Source of the DNA: UBA9926 sp038131595
Lineage (GTDB): Bacteria; Pseudomonadota; Gammaproteobacteria; Pseudomonadales; Azotimanducaceae
Direction of reading: 5' to 3'
Length of the DNA: 64,000 nucleotides
Assembly (NCBI GenBank): GCA_038131595.1
Contig: JAYPPR010000008.1
Location: forward strand, 682,001-746,000
Below, piece by piece: positions 52,642 to 62,690 of the stretch. The notes under the pieces are model-generated. The model had not been told where the DNA came from, did no database searches, and worked only from the letters and a program-made list of their open reading frames with translations. The translations under genes were made by a program, and so were the position numbers. How positions within the stretch are numbered: position 1 is the first letter of the stretch; each line of letters begins with the position of its first letter.

Positions 52642-55479
52642 ATGTCAGCAGAAACTATTTCTATTCGTGGCGCGAGGCAGAATAACCTTCGAAATATCGA
52701 CGTCGATATCCCTCGAGAACAATTGGTCGTCATTACTGGAGTGTCGGGGTCGGGTAAATCATCCCTTGCTTTCGACACGCTTTATGCCGAGGGACAGCGC
52801 CGATACGTCGAAAGCCTATCGACCTACGCACGACAGTTTCTTGCGACCATGGAAAAGCCAGACCTTGATCATATCGAAGGCCTGTCCCCCGCCATCTCAA
52901 TCGAACAGCGAACCAGCAACCACAACCCTCGATCGACCGTGGGGACAATCACCGAGATCAGCGACTTCTTACGACTTCTATTCGCGCGAGTGGGGACTCC
53001 GCATTGTCCCGATCACGGCAGTCCTTTAATTGCTCAGCCGGTCTCGGCGATGGTTGACCAAGTCTTAGCGCTTCCAGATGAAACCCGGATTATGATTCTC
53101 GCGCCCGTGGTGCGAGAGAAAAAAGGCAATCATCAACATCTATTGCGAGAATTGGGCCGAAGCGGCTTTGTTCGAGCGAGAATCGATGGCCTGGTCACCG
53201 AACTGGAGGACGCCCCGCTTTTAGACCGTGGTCAGACTCACACGATTGAGGTCATCGTCGATCGATTCAGGGTCAGACCGGAAATGAGGACCAGAGTTGC
53301 AGATTCCTTCGAAACGGCATTATCGACTGCTGACGGGCTGGCTATCGCCTCGTTCATGGATTCTGAAGATGAGGACCTACTCTTTTCCTCCAAATACGCC
53401 TGTGCAGAATGCGGGCACAGCGTCCCTGCGCTCGAACCACGACTCTTTTCCTTTAACAGTCCCATCGGCGCATGCGGGTCATGTGAAGGCATGGGAGAGG
53501 AGACTTACTTCGATTCCGGGACCCTCATTCGCGACCCAGCACTCAGTTTGTCTGAGGGCGCCATCAGCGGGTGGGATCGTCAACACGTCTATTACTATCA
53601 GTTACTCGAGCAACTGAGCGAACACGATCAGTTTTCGATGGACATCCCCTTTGAGGACCTTGATCCTAAACATATAAAGACCATTTTTTATGGTAGTGCG
53701 GCGAGAGAAATCCCTTTCACTTACGTGGATCAGACAGGGGAACGCGTTCTGCGTGCTCATTCTTTCGAAGGCATCATTCCGAATCTTGAGCGGCGTTTTG
53801 ACGAAACCGAATCTCAAACCGTTCGCGATCAGTTAAGCCAGTACCAGGTGACCCAGCCCTGCCGAACTTGTCGCGGACAACGGCTAAGTCGTGATTCGCT
53901 CGCGGTAAGGATCGATGGGCGAAATTTTGCACAGATCTCTGACCTCTCAATCCAAGACGCCAGTGATTACTTTGAGGCCTTCGACCTTGGAGGCTACCAG
54001 GGCGAGGTTGCCGATAAGATCTTAACTGAATTAAAAGCTCGACTTTCGTTCTTGTGCAATGTCGGTTTGAATTACCTTACGTTGAGCCGTTCGGCAAGTA
54101 CGCTCTCTGGAGGCGAGGCCCAGCGAATCCGACTCGCGAGCCAGATTGGAGCAGGACTCGTCGGCGTTATGTATGTTTTGGACGAACCCTCTATTGGGCT
54201 TCACCAACGAGATAATGAAAAGCTGCTCAATACGCTGATTCACCTGCGCGATTTAGGCAATTCAGTCATCGTTGTCGAGCATGATGAGGATGCGATTCGC
54301 ACTGCGGACTACATTATTGATATGGGGCCAGGTGCTGGGGAACAAGGCGGCGAAGTGATTGCTGCCGGGCCGCTGACGTCTATCCTTGCGTGTTCTGATT
54401 CGAAGACCGGCCAGTACTTATCGGGTAATAGCGGGCGTCGGGAGAAAAAGCGTCTGTCTCCTCCGCCAAAGGATCAATGGCTCGTTCTCCATGGCGCTCA
54501 CCAGCATAACTTAAAGCGCGTTAGCTTCGAGTTGCCTAGCGGTCTCATGACGGTCGTGACCGGCGTATCTGGATCAGGCAAGTCGACCCTGATCAATAAG
54601 ACGCTGTATCCAGTAGCCGCACACCAATTAAACCGCGCTAGCAAACCAAATGAGACCCACTTTGAAACACTCACCGGGCTCGATTTATTCGACAAAGTGA
54701 TCAACATTGATCAAAGCCCTATTGGCCGCACACCCCGATCCAATCCAGCCACCTATACGCAGATCTTTAACGCGGTGCGTGATCTATTTGCGGGCACGCC
54801 CGAAGCGCGCAGCCGAGGTTACAAGGCAGGACGATTTAGCTTCAACGTGAAAGGTGGGCGTTGTGAGGTTTGCCAGGGTGACGGGCAAATTAAGGTCGAA
54901 ATGCACTTTCTTCCTGACTTTTATGTTCAATGTGATGAGTGCCAAGGTCGACGCTATAACCGAGAGACGCTGGAGATTCTGTACAAGGGTAAAACCATTG
55001 CCGACGTTCTGAACTTAACCGTCGCAGAAGCGCTCCCGTTCCTAGGCGCGATCCCCGTCATCAAACGACGTTTGAGTACGCTCATTGATGTTGGGCTCGG
55101 TTATATCCGGCTCGGCCAAAGTGCGCTGACGCTGTCTGGAGGCGAGGCACAGCGGGTGAAACTGGCACGGGAGCTGGCAAGGCAGGACACTGGACAGACG
55201 CTTTACATCCTGGACGAACCAACAACGGGTCTACACTTTCACGATATTGAGCAGTTACTCGACTGTCTCGAGCAACTCAAACAACGGGGGAATACGCTCA
55301 TTGTTATCGAGCACAATCTCGACGTCATAGCTGCTGCTGACTGGGTGATCGACCTGGGTCCAGAGGGAGGCGAAGGCGGCGGTAACATCATTGCCGCGGG
55401 CACACCAGAATCCGTTGCAACCGTGGCTGAGTCGTTCACCGGACAGTATCTCGCAGCGCACCTAGCAGCCAATCGTTAG
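52642..55479 (+). CDS. uvrA: Excinuclease ABC subunit A
   Basis: The 945-residue damage-recognition ATPase of nucleotide excision repair has two Walker A motifs (GVSGSGKSSLAFDT and GVSGSGKSTLINKT), two LSGGEAQR signatures and zinc-finger Cys pairs (CAECG..CGSCEG and CEVCQG..CDECQG). No SOS box (CTGT-N8-ACAG) is seen in the 180 bases upstream. It converges on the aminotransferase with a four-base overlap. Confidence 0.98.
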   Translation: MSAETISIRGARQNNLRNIDVDIPREQLVVITGVSGSGKSSLAFDTLYAEGQRRYVESLSTYARQFLATMEKPDLDHIEGLSPAISIEQRTSNHNPRSTVGTITEISDFLRLLFARVGTPHCPDHGSPLIAQPVSAMVDQVLALPDETRIMILAPVVREKKGNHQHLLRELGRSGFVRARIDGLVTELEDAPLLDRGQTHTIEVIVDRFRVRPEMRTRVADSFETALSTADGLAIASFMDSEDEDLLFSSKYACAECGHSVPALEPRLFSFNSPIGACGSCEGMGEETYFDSGTLIRDPALSLSEGAISGWDRQHVYYYQLLEQLSEHDQFSMDIPFEDLDPKHIKTIFYGSAAREIPFTYVDQTGERVLRAHSFEGIIPNLERRFDETESQTVRDQLSQYQVTQPCRTCRGQRLSRDSLAVRIDGRNFAQISDLSIQDASDYFEAFDLGGYQGEVADKILTELKARLSFLCNVGLNYLTLSRSASTLSGGEAQRIRLASQIGAGLVGVMYVLDEPSIGLHQRDNEKLLNTLIHLRDLGNSVIVVEHDEDAIRTADYIIDMGPGAGEQGGEVIAAGPLTSILACSDSKTGQYLSGNSGRREKKRLSPPPKDQWLVLHGAHQHNLKRVSFELPSGLMTVVTGVSGSGKSTLINKTLYPVAAHQLNRASKPNETHFETLTGLDLFDKVINIDQSPIGRTPRSNPATYTQIFNAVRDLFAGTPEARSRGYKAGRFSFNVKGGRCEVCQGDGQIKVEMHFLPDFYVQCDECQGRRYNRETLEILYKGKTIADVLNLTVAEALPFLGAIPVIKRRLSTLIDVGLGYIRLGQSALTLSGGEAQRVKLARELARQDTGQTLYILDEPTTGLHFHDIEQLLDCLEQLKQRGNTLIVIEHNLDVIAAADWVIDLGPEGGEGGGNIIAAGTPESVATVAESFTGQYLAAHLAANR

Positions 55480-56654
55480 GCAAATGCCTCCATCGTAGCG
55501 GGTAGGGCGGCCCCTTGGGTCACTGGTGCACCGATATCAGCGAGCACCGACTCTAGTGCTGATACGCATAGCAACACATTTTCTCTTCGACTCGCATAGC
55601 CCATCAACCCGATACGCCAAACTTTGCCCGCGAAAACGCCAAGCCCTGCACCAATTTCTAGGTTAAATTCGCTAAGCAGACGCTGACGTACCAGCGCTTC
55701 ATCGACGCCATCCGGCACAGACACAAGGTTCAACTGCGGTAACCGCTCGCTCTCAGGAACGACAAAACTGAGCCCCAGCGCCTCAAGCCCTGCCTTCAAA
55801 GCTTGATGATGCATCGCATGACGACGCCAAGAAGCCTCCAGCCCTTCTTGCTGAAGCAGCGATAAACTCTGATGCAGCCCATAGAGTGCGTTGACCGGAG
55901 CGGTATGATGATAGGCGCGCGTGGTGTTTTCACCCCAATAGCCCATCACCAAGTTCATATCCAAAAACCAGGATGCAACGGGGTGATTGCGCGCTTTAAT
56001 TGCTTCAATGGCGCGATCCGACATCGAAAAAGGAGAAAGACCTGGCGCGCACGATAAACACTTTTGCGTACCGCTGTAGGCCGCATCAGCTCCCCAGTCA
56101 TCAAGTGCAACCTCGATTCCAGCAAGGGACGTCACACAATCTACAATCGTCAGGCACCCAGCCTTTGCGGCAATACTGCAGATTGCCTTGGCGTCCGAGG
56201 CCACACCGGTGGATGTCTCTGCATGGACAAAGGCGACCAGCTTTACCTTCGGATGGTCTTTTAGCGTAGCCTCGACCTGGGCAGGATCGATCGCTCGCCC
56301 CCACTCGGATTGAAGGAGCACTAGCTCACCGCCAAAGCGCGTCACATTTTCTGCCATGCGGCCACCAAACACGCCGTTTTGGCAAACCAGCACTTGATCC
56401 CCCGGACTCACAAGGTTTGCAAAACACGCTTCCATTCCCGCGCTGCCAGGCGCTGAGATCGGCAAGGTCAAGGCATTCTTGGTCTGAAAAGCCCACTGAA
56501 GTTTGTGTTTAATATCATCCATCAGCTGAATGAATTGGGGATCAAGATGACCAATCGTGGGACGAGCCATTGCGGTGAGAATCTCTGGATGGACATCAGA
56601 TGGGCCAGGACCCATGAGTGTTCTAGCTTGGGGAATAAATGCGACTTGATTCAT
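55476..56654 (-). CDS. Class V aminotransferase (alanine/serine-glyoxylate type)
   Basis: The 392-residue PLP enzyme has LMGPGPSDVHPEIL, SAPGSAGMEACFANL, the Asp of TIVDCVTSLAG and the PLP Lys in YSGTQKCLSCAPGLSP, as in alanine- or serine-glyoxylate and serine-pyruvate aminotransferases. It likely removes glyoxylate using alanine or serine. The ATG at 56654 has AAGAGA upstream; the frame to 56693 lacks such a site. It is monocistronic. Confidence 0.9.
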   Translation of the reverse strand: MNQVAFIPQARTLMGPGPSDVHPEILTAMARPTIGHLDPQFIQLMDDIKHKLQWAFQTKNALTLPISAPGSAGMEACFANLVSPGDQVLVCQNGVFGGRMAENVTRFGGELVLLQSEWGRAIDPAQVEATLKDHPKVKLVAFVHAETSTGVASDAKAICSIAAKAGCLTIVDCVTSLAGIEVALDDWGADAAYSGTQKCLSCAPGLSPFSMSDRAIEAIKARNHPVASWFLDMNLVMGYWGENTTRAYHHTAPVNALYGLHQSLSLLQQEGLEASWRRHAMHHQALKAGLEALGLSFVVPESERLPQLNLVSVPDGVDEALVRQRLLSEFNLEIGAGLGVFAGKVWRIGLMGYASRRENVLLCVSALESVLADIGAPVTQGAALPATMEAFA

Positions 56655-56803
56655 GTTCGATCTCTTTACTGCACGTGTTGCAGGTTTGGACATTCACCCA
56701 GTGGGTGTCCACTTTTTGAAACAGTTGATTTGAAGGTTACCCATTCGCTCGCTTGCTACTTACGACGCTATTTTCATTGGGGGTTCATTCTCAAGCTACC
56801 ACG

Positions 56804-56832
56804 AAAAAGGGCCGGAATACCGACCCTTTTTT
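56804..56832 (-). terminator. Terminator of the ribosomal operon
   Basis: AAAAAGGG and CCCTTTTT flank CGG-AATA-CCG, forming a hairpin with T-runs on both strands. It lies 27 bases past the rplQ stop and should end the spc/alpha transcript; it may also work in the other direction. Confidence 0.88.
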
Positions 56833-56858
56833 GGAAACACTTGAAGACGACCCGCTTG

Positions 56859-57263
56859 CTAGGATTCTTCTACCACTTCCTCAAATTCATCCTCATCAGA
56901 AACCTCTGGCCTATCGACAAGCTCAACGTACGCCATAGGCGCTGCATCGCCGGCTCGGAATCCTGCCTTTAGGATACGGAGATAGCCCCCTGGACGTTCC
57001 TGATAACGCGGACCTAGATCGCTGAACAACTTACCCACTGTCGCTTTACTGCCTGTTCTTGCAAACGCTAACCGGCGATTCGCGACCGAATCTTCCTTGG
57101 CCAAGGTGATCAAAGGCTCTGCGTAGCGCCTGAGCTCCTTAGCTTTGGGTAAAGTCGTTTTAATGAACTCATGCTCCACTAGGGAACACGTCATGTTCTT
57201 GAACATCGCTTTCCGGTGCGATGTATTGCGATTGAGCTGTCTACCACTTTTTCTATGACGCAT
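56859..57263 (-). CDS. rplQ: 50S ribosomal protein L17
   Basis: The 134-residue protein starts MRHRKSGRQLNRNTSHRKAM, the L17 hallmark, and has an acidic C-terminal tail. It is the last gene of the alpha operon, 34 bases after rpoA. Confidence 0.98.
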   Translation of the reverse strand: MRHRKSGRQLNRNTSHRKAMFKNMTCSLVEHEFIKTTLPKAKELRRYAEPLITLAKEDSVANRRLAFARTGSKATVGKLFSDLGPRYQERPGGYLRILKAGFRAGDAAPMAYVELVDRPEVSDEDEFEEVVEES

Positions 57264-57297
57264 GGTCTTTCCTACTAAAACTAGTTGGCGTTATACA

Positions 57298-58299
57298 TTA
57301 GCCGAGCAAACGGTCATCGCCTCGAAGTGACGAGGGTGGCCAATTCTCCAACCTCATTCCCAGCGATAAACCACGTGATGCTAAGACGTCCTTAATTTCT
57401 GTGAGGCTCTTCTTGCCAAGATTTGGCGTTTTCAAAAGCTCAACTTCAGTTCTGCGAATCAGATCACCGATATAGTAGATGTTTTCGGCTTTTAGGCAGT
57501 TTGCCGATCGCACCGTTAACTCAAGGTCATCAACCGGGCGGAGCAAAATAGGATCAAGCTGCTCTTCCTGGCTGCTGTCATCTGCTGCAGCACTGCTCTC
57601 CAAGTCGACGAATACCGCGATCTGTTGCTGCAGAATCGTTGCCGCTCTACGAATGGCTTCCTCTGGGTCAATCGTGCCATTGGTCTCAAGCTCGATGATC
57701 AGCTTGTCCAGGTCAGTACGTTGCTCCACTCGAGCACTGTCTACCTTGTAAGCCACCCTCCGCACGGGGCTGTAAGATGCATCCAGCATCAACTGCCCAA
57801 TCACTCGACCTTCCTCTTCGTCCGTGATTCTTGCATCGGCAGGGACGTATCCTCGGCCTCGGGTAACGTGTGCTCGAATTTCGATACTGCCGCTGCTGTT
57901 CAAGTTAGCAATAACGTGATCGGGATTAGCGATTTCAACGTCATGGTCAAGCACAAAATCCCCCGCGGTTACCGCGCCGGCGCCCGACTTTGACAGTGTC
58001 AACTCTGCCTCATTGGCAGAATTAAGGCTGACAGCGACGCCCTTCAGGTTTAGAAGGATTTCAATGACATCCTCCTGTACGCCCTCAATCGCGCTGTACT
58101 CATGAAGAACACCGTCGATGGTCACCTCAGTGATCGCGCAACCTGGCATTGACGACAACAAAATACGTCGCAAGGCATTCCCTAGCGTATGGCCAAACCC
58201 TCGCTCTAGTGGTTCAAGGACCACCTGAGCACGAGTGTTGCTGATCTGATCAACCTGAATATGTTGTGGCGTTAAAAACTCGAGTGAAGAATGGGGCAT
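57298..58299 (-). CDS. rpoA: RNA polymerase alpha subunit
   Basis: The 333-residue subunit has the N-terminal dimerization domain (VVLEPLERGFGHTLGNALRRILLSS-type core), then the linker and the C-terminal helix-hairpin-helix domain (LELTVRSANCLKAENIYYIG..TPNLGKKSLTEIK) that contacts UP elements and activators. The length is close to E. coli alpha. Confidence 0.98.
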   Translation of the reverse strand: MPHSSLEFLTPQHIQVDQISNTRAQVVLEPLERGFGHTLGNALRRILLSSMPGCAITEVTIDGVLHEYSAIEGVQEDVIEILLNLKGVAVSLNSANEAELTLSKSGAGAVTAGDFVLDHDVEIANPDHVIANLNSSGSIEIRAHVTRGRGYVPADARITDEEEGRVIGQLMLDASYSPVRRVAYKVDSARVEQRTDLDKLIIELETNGTIDPEEAIRRAATILQQQIAVFVDLESSAAADDSSQEEQLDPILLRPVDDLELTVRSANCLKAENIYYIGDLIRRTEVELLKTPNLGKKSLTEIKDVLASRGLSLGMRLENWPPSSLRGDDRLLG

Positions 58300-58334
58300 T
58301 TTTTTCCTTCCTTAATCGATCAATCGCTATCTAC

Positions 58335-58955
58335 TTACTTAGAGTAGAGTTCGACAATCAGGTTCTCGTTGATTTCTTTAGGCAGTTCGTCTCGTTCTGG
58401 ATAATGCTTAAATACACCTTCCATACGGTCGACGTTCACATCCACCCAATCAACAGGTGCACGTTGCGACGCAAGATTGAGCGCCCCTTGAATTCGCAAC
58501 TGATTGCGGGACTTCTCTCGAATCGACACGGTGTCGCCCGCTTCTACTTGGTACGACGGGATATTGGTCACCTGCCCGTTAACGAGGATCGATTTGTGAG
58601 AGACCAACTGGCGAGCTTCTGCACGGGTGCAACCAAATCCCATGCGGTAAACCACGTTGTCTAAACGGCGCTCCAGGATGCGCAACAAGTTTTCACCCGT
58701 TGCTCCTTTTTGACGATCCGCCTTCTTGTAATAGTTCCTGAACTGCTTTTCCAGGACGCCATAAATTCGACGGACTTTCTGCTTTTCACGCAACTGAACA
58801 CCGTAGTCGGATGCTCTCGCACGGCGATGACCGTGCATGCCAGGCGCCGTCTCAATCCGACATTTGGATTCGATGGGACGGACTCCACTCTTCAAAAAGA
58901 GGTCGGTTCCCTCACGTCGCGCTAGTTTTAGTTTTGGGCCGAGATATCTGGCCAT
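58335..58955 (-). CDS. rpsD: 30S ribosomal protein S4
   Basis: The 206-residue protein has MARYLGPKLKLARREGTDLFLKSG and an S4 RNA-binding domain (LDNVVYRMGFGCTRAEARQLVSHKSILVNG). It is a primary 16S binder and, in related bacteria, the translational repressor of this operon. Confidence 0.98.
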   Translation of the reverse strand: MARYLGPKLKLARREGTDLFLKSGVRPIESKCRIETAPGMHGHRRARASDYGVQLREKQKVRRIYGVLEKQFRNYYKKADRQKGATGENLLRILERRLDNVVYRMGFGCTRAEARQLVSHKSILVNGQVTNIPSYQVEAGDTVSIREKSRNQLRIQGALNLASQRAPVDWVDVNVDRMEGVFKHYPERDELPKEINENLIVELYSK

Positions 58956-58970
58956 ATCCGATCTCCTCTC

Positions 58971-59369
58971 TTACACCCGACGCTTCTTCGGGGGTCGACA
59001 TCCGTTATGGGGAATGGGTGTGACGTCTGTGATGTTTGTGATGCGAAAACCAACAGCGCTTAGCGCTCTCACAGCCGCTTCTCTGCCTGGACCTGGACCC
59101 TTCACGAACACTTCCAGGTTTTGAAGCCCATACTCAAGGGCCGAGTTACCTGCTCGTTCCGCTGCAATCTGTGCAGCGAAGGGTGTGCTTTTACGAGCAC
59201 CACGAAAACCAGAGCCGCCCGCTGTCGCCCATGCTAAGGCTCCCCCCTGCCGATCAGTGATCGTCACGATGGTGTTGTTGAACGACGCATGAATGTGAGC
59301 AAGTCCGTCCGCTATCTGGCGCTTGCCTTTTTTTCGAGCAACCGGACCTGAATTATCTGCTGGTGCCAT
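58971..59369 (-). CDS. rpsK: 30S ribosomal protein S11
   Basis: The 132-residue protein has HIHASFNNTIVTITDRQG and ends NGCRPPKKRRV, diagnostic for S11. It lies between rpsM and rpsD. Confidence 0.98.
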   Translation of the reverse strand: MAPADNSGPVARKKGKRQIADGLAHIHASFNNTIVTITDRQGGALAWATAGGSGFRGARKSTPFAAQIAAERAGNSALEYGLQNLEVFVKGPGPGREAAVRALSAVGFRITNITDVTPIPHNGCRPPKKRRV

Positions 59370-59487
59370 ATTTTGTCTCGCTTTTCCTTCTGTCCTACCT
59401 GGATCAATAGCGATCTGTAGGTGTTTTATGCTGTCTTTCTATTGCAATCTTTCAATGCAATCGGCTCTTAACCGATTTGCTATGTTG

Positions 59488-59844
59488 TTACTTACGGATT
59501 GGTCGTTTAGGTCCTTTGCGGGTCCGCGCATTCGTTTTCGTGCGCTGTCCACGTACCGGCAGGCTGCGTCGGTGACGAATACCTCGGTTACAGCCAAGGT
59601 CTAGTAACCGCTTGATGTTCAACTGGACTTCACGCCGCAAATCACCTTCTACTGGCAGCTTGGCAATCTCAGACCTCAACTGATCCAATTCGCCTTCGGT
59701 CAATTCGCCCATTTTGGTGTTGGGGCTTATTCCAGTTGCATCACACAACTTTTTGGCCGTTGTTCGCCCAATCCCATAGATATAAGTCAATGAGATTTCC
59801 GTGTGCTTATCATCTGGAATGTTGATTCCTGCTAAACGAGCCAT
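59488..59844 (-). CDS. rpsM: 30S ribosomal protein S13
   Basis: The 118-residue protein starts MARLAGINIPDDKHTEISLTYIYGIG and ends in a basic tail with GQRTKTNARTRKGP. It is the first gene of the alpha operon proper, 118 bases upstream of rpsK. Confidence 0.98.
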   Translation of the reverse strand: MARLAGINIPDDKHTEISLTYIYGIGRTTAKKLCDATGISPNTKMGELTEGELDQLRSEIAKLPVEGDLRREVQLNIKRLLDLGCNRGIRHRRSLPVRGQRTKTNARTRKGPKRPIRK

Positions 59845-59872
59845 TCGCCGCTCCTGTCCCTTTTAAACGGGT

Positions 59873-59986
59873 TTAACCCTGACGTTGTTTGTGTTTTGGT
59901 TCAGAACAAATCACGCGAACCGATCCGTTGCGCCGAATAATTCGGCAATTTCGACACATTTTTTTAACTGAAGCTCTTACCTTCAC
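59873..59986 (-). CDS. rpmJ: 50S ribosomal protein L36 (zinc-binding type)
   Basis: The 37-residue protein starts with GTG at 59986 after a strong GGAGGA. It reads MKVRASVKKMCRNCRIIRR then GSVRVICSEPKHKQRQG, with the zinc ligands C, C, C and H of the C+ form. It lies between secY and rpsM, its usual place. Confidence 0.95.
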   Translation of the reverse strand: MKVRASVKKMCRNCRIIRRNGSVRVICSEPKHKQRQG

Positions 59987-60007
59987 TTCATCCTCCTAAC
60001 CGTGCGC

Positions 60008-61333
60008 CTACCGACGTCCGAAATTCTGCAGATTCGACTTCTTCATCAACGATTCGTACTGATGCGACATCAAGTGCGTCTGCACTTGCGCCATAAAATC
60101 CATAATGACGACAACTACAATCAGGAGCGCTGTGCCTCCTAATTGGAACGTAATATTGAACTGCAGGACTAAGAACTGAGGGAGCAAGCAAACAAGGGTC
60201 ATATATAGCGACCCGAATAGCGTTAACCGCGTGATGATGCTGTCAATATATCGAGCGGTCTGGTCACCAGGACGATATCCAGGAACAAATGCCCCAGACC
60301 GCTTCAAGTTATCAGCCACCTCTTTGGGGTTAAACATGATCGAGGTGTACCAGAAACAGAAAAATATAATGCCTGCGGAAAACAAAATGATGTTGAGGGG
60401 TTGTCCTGGCGCAATTTGTAAACTCAGGTCCTGAAGCCAACCCATACTCTCGTTTTGGCCAAACCATTGCCCAAGCGATGCTGGGAATAGCAACAAACTA
60501 CTGGCGAAAATTGCTGGAATCACGCCCGCCATGTTGACCTTCAAAGGCAGATGCGAGCTCTGGGGTTGGTACATTCTGCGACCCTGCTGACGCCTAGCGT
60601 AGTTGACGGTGATTCGTCTTTGACCGCGCTCGACATACACAACACCCGCGACAATCACGATAGCGAGCGCTGCAATCCCGAGGAGTGCGATGATCTGAAT
60701 TTCTCCTTGCCGCGCCTGCTCAAAAGATTGACCGATCGCGCTGGGAAATCCAGAAACGATACCGGCAAAAATAATGATTGAGATGCCATTACCTACGCCG
60801 CGCTCCGTGACCTGCTCACCCAACCACATAATGAACATCGCACCTGTTACCAACGTCGTGACGGCAACGAAGTGGAACATGAGCGAGCTGGTGTATGACA
60901 GTCCTTGGGACACAAGCCCACTGCTCATCGCCATCCCTTGAACGAGCGCCAGCGCCAGCGTGCCATATCTTGTGTATTGAGAGATCTTTTTGCGTCCTGC
61001 CTCACCCTCTTTACGCAGCTGCTGGAGAGAGGGCGTTGTCGCCACAAGTAGCTGAGTGATAATGCTGGACGATATGTAGGGCATGATGCCGAGCGCGAAA
61101 ATACTCATCCGCTCAAGTGCTCCACCACCAAACATATTCACGAGATCGAGGATCCCGCCCTGATTCTGGCTAAAGAGTAGCTGAAGACGCTCAGGGTCGA
61201 TGCCCGGTACTGGAATGTGACTGCCGATGCGATAGACAACGATTGCCATCAATACAAACAGAAGCCGGCTTCTCAGTTCTGAGAGACCGCCCCCGCTGGC
61301 TGTTTGTCTGGCTTGTGCGAGCGCACTCGTCAT
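60008..61333 (-). CDS. secY: Protein translocase subunit SecY
   Basis: The 441-residue channel protein has ten membrane helices and hallmarks such as GIMPYISSSIITQLL, GIGNGISIIIFAGI-like loop (GVGNGISIIIFAGI) and a cytoplasmic C5 region (KRSGAFVPGYRPGDQT). It forms the Sec pore with SecE and SecG. It follows rplO by 62 bases. Confidence 0.98.
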   Translation of the reverse strand: MTSALAQARQTASGGGLSELRSRLLFVLMAIVVYRIGSHIPVPGIDPERLQLLFSQNQGGILDLVNMFGGGALERMSIFALGIMPYISSSIITQLLVATTPSLQQLRKEGEAGRKKISQYTRYGTLALALVQGMAMSSGLVSQGLSYTSSLMFHFVAVTTLVTGAMFIMWLGEQVTERGVGNGISIIIFAGIVSGFPSAIGQSFEQARQGEIQIIALLGIAALAIVIVAGVVYVERGQRRITVNYARRQQGRRMYQPQSSHLPLKVNMAGVIPAIFASSLLLFPASLGQWFGQNESMGWLQDLSLQIAPGQPLNIILFSAGIIFFCFWYTSIMFNPKEVADNLKRSGAFVPGYRPGDQTARYIDSIITRLTLFGSLYMTLVCLLPQFLVLQFNITFQLGGTALLIVVVVIMDFMAQVQTHLMSHQYESLMKKSNLQNFGRR

Positions 61334-61395
61334 AATAATTTCTCTGACCTAGCCCCCAACATTGGCGGGCGGATCGTTCTAATTAACGCCTATCT

Positions 61396-61836
61396 TTAGT
61401 CTTCTACTTTGCCGCCAGCTGCCTCAATGGCCGCGCGTGCACCTTTGGTGACACCTAATCCCTGCACGGTAACTGCTTTGTCAATCGAACCTGATAGGAT
61501 CACTTTGACTCTCGCCAGCTTTCGGCTCACCAAGTCAGCCTCTTTTAGGACATCGAGTGTCACTACATCGGCGTTGGCCGCCGCCACTTCGGCAAGCGTG
61601 ACTTCCCCAGTTGTCCGTCCAACTTTCGAGGTGAACCCAAACTTAGGTAACCGGCGCTGTAATGGCTGCTGCCCGCCTTCAAACCCGGGAAGAATTCGGC
61701 TTCCAGAGCGTGATTTTTGACCTTTGTGGCCTCGTCCTGCCGTCTTTCCGAGCCCGCTGCCTATGCCTCGACCTACTCTTTTACGGGCGCGGCGGCTACC
61801 TTCAGCCCCTGAAATCGTATTCAGTCGCATGCTCAC
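61396..61836 (-). CDS. rplO: 50S ribosomal protein L15
   Basis: The 146-residue protein starts MSMRLNTISGAEGSRRARKR and has GRGIGSGLGKTAGRGHKGQ..R and GFEGGQQPLQRRLPKFGF, typical of L15. Confidence 0.98.
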   Translation of the reverse strand: MSMRLNTISGAEGSRRARKRVGRGIGSGLGKTAGRGHKGQKSRSGSRILPGFEGGQQPLQRRLPKFGFTSKVGRTTGEVTLAEVAAANADVVTLDVLKEADLVSRKLARVKVILSGSIDKAVTVQGLGVTKGARAAIEAAGGKVED

Positions 61837-61845
61837 TTCTCCTCT

Positions 61846-62031
61846 CTACGCCTCTTCGACGTCTACCATGTACGCGACCTTATTGATCATTCCGCGTACT
61901 GCCGGGGTGTCCTCGAGCACTCGGCTCTGACGAATCTTTCGTAGCCCGAGACCTGCAACGCAGGCTTTGTGGCTCTTCAAACGACCGTTGAGACTCTTTT
62001 TCAACGTTACTTTGACTGTTTTATTTGCCAT
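61846..62031 (-). CDS. rpmD: 50S ribosomal protein L30
   Basis: The 61-residue protein has VKVTLKKSLNGRLKSHKACV and LGLRKIRQSRVLEDTPAVRG, the single L30 fold. It starts six bases after rpsE ends. Confidence 0.97.
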   Translation of the reverse strand: MANKTVKVTLKKSLNGRLKSHKACVAGLGLRKIRQSRVLEDTPAVRGMINKVAYMVDVEEA

Positions 62032-62037
62032 GTTTTG

Positions 62038-62544
62038 TTACCCGGAAATTTGTTCCACGGACATTCCGCGCTTTTCTGCAATCGCAGACGGTGACCGCAT
62101 GTTCTTCAGCCCTTCAAAGGTTGCGCGAACTACGTTTACTGGGTTCGTCGACCCATAACACTTCGCCAATACGTTACGAACGCCCGCAACTTCCAAGACC
62201 GCACGCATCGTTTTGCCCGCGATAATGCCAGTACCTTCAGAGGCAGGCTTCATAAATACCTTTGACGCTCCATGGCGAGCAGTGACTTCGTACTGGACCG
62301 TTGAACCATCGAGTTCAACGTCAATCATATTTCGGCGCGCAGCTTCCATCGCTTTTTGGATCGCTTGAGGCACTTCCCGAGCCTTGCCTCGCCCATACCC
62401 CACTCGCCCATTGCCATCGCCAACAACGGTCAGAGCCGTGAAGCCAAAAATTCGACCACCCTTCACTACTTTGGCAACTCGATTGACCTGGACCAGTTTT
62501 TCCTGGATTCCCTCTTCGTTGTTGTCTCTATCATTGAACGCCAT
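62038..62544 (-). CDS. rpsE: 30S ribosomal protein S5
   Basis: The 168-residue protein has LVQVNRVAKVVKGGRIFGFTAL, GDGNGRVGYGRGKAREVP and GIIAGKTMRAVLEVAGVRNV. It acts in decoding fidelity and binds near S4. A 146-base gap without visible features separates it from rplR. Confidence 0.98.
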   Translation of the reverse strand: MAFNDRDNNEEGIQEKLVQVNRVAKVVKGGRIFGFTALTVVGDGNGRVGYGRGKAREVPQAIQKAMEAARRNMIDVELDGSTVQYEVTARHGASKVFMKPASEGTGIIAGKTMRAVLEVAGVRNVLAKCYGSTNPVNVVRATFEGLKNMRSPSAIAEKRGMSVEQISG

Positions 62545-62690
62545 GACTATTCCTTTTACCTGCCTTTGCAGACCGACTTTTTTGCGATTGCGCTTTGCTT
62601 ACCCTGCGCTCTAACGCTTCTCTCAATTTGGGGTCGAAGGGTTTTCCATCACCGCCCTCACCCAAGCGCCTTGATCAGGGCCGTCCTTCC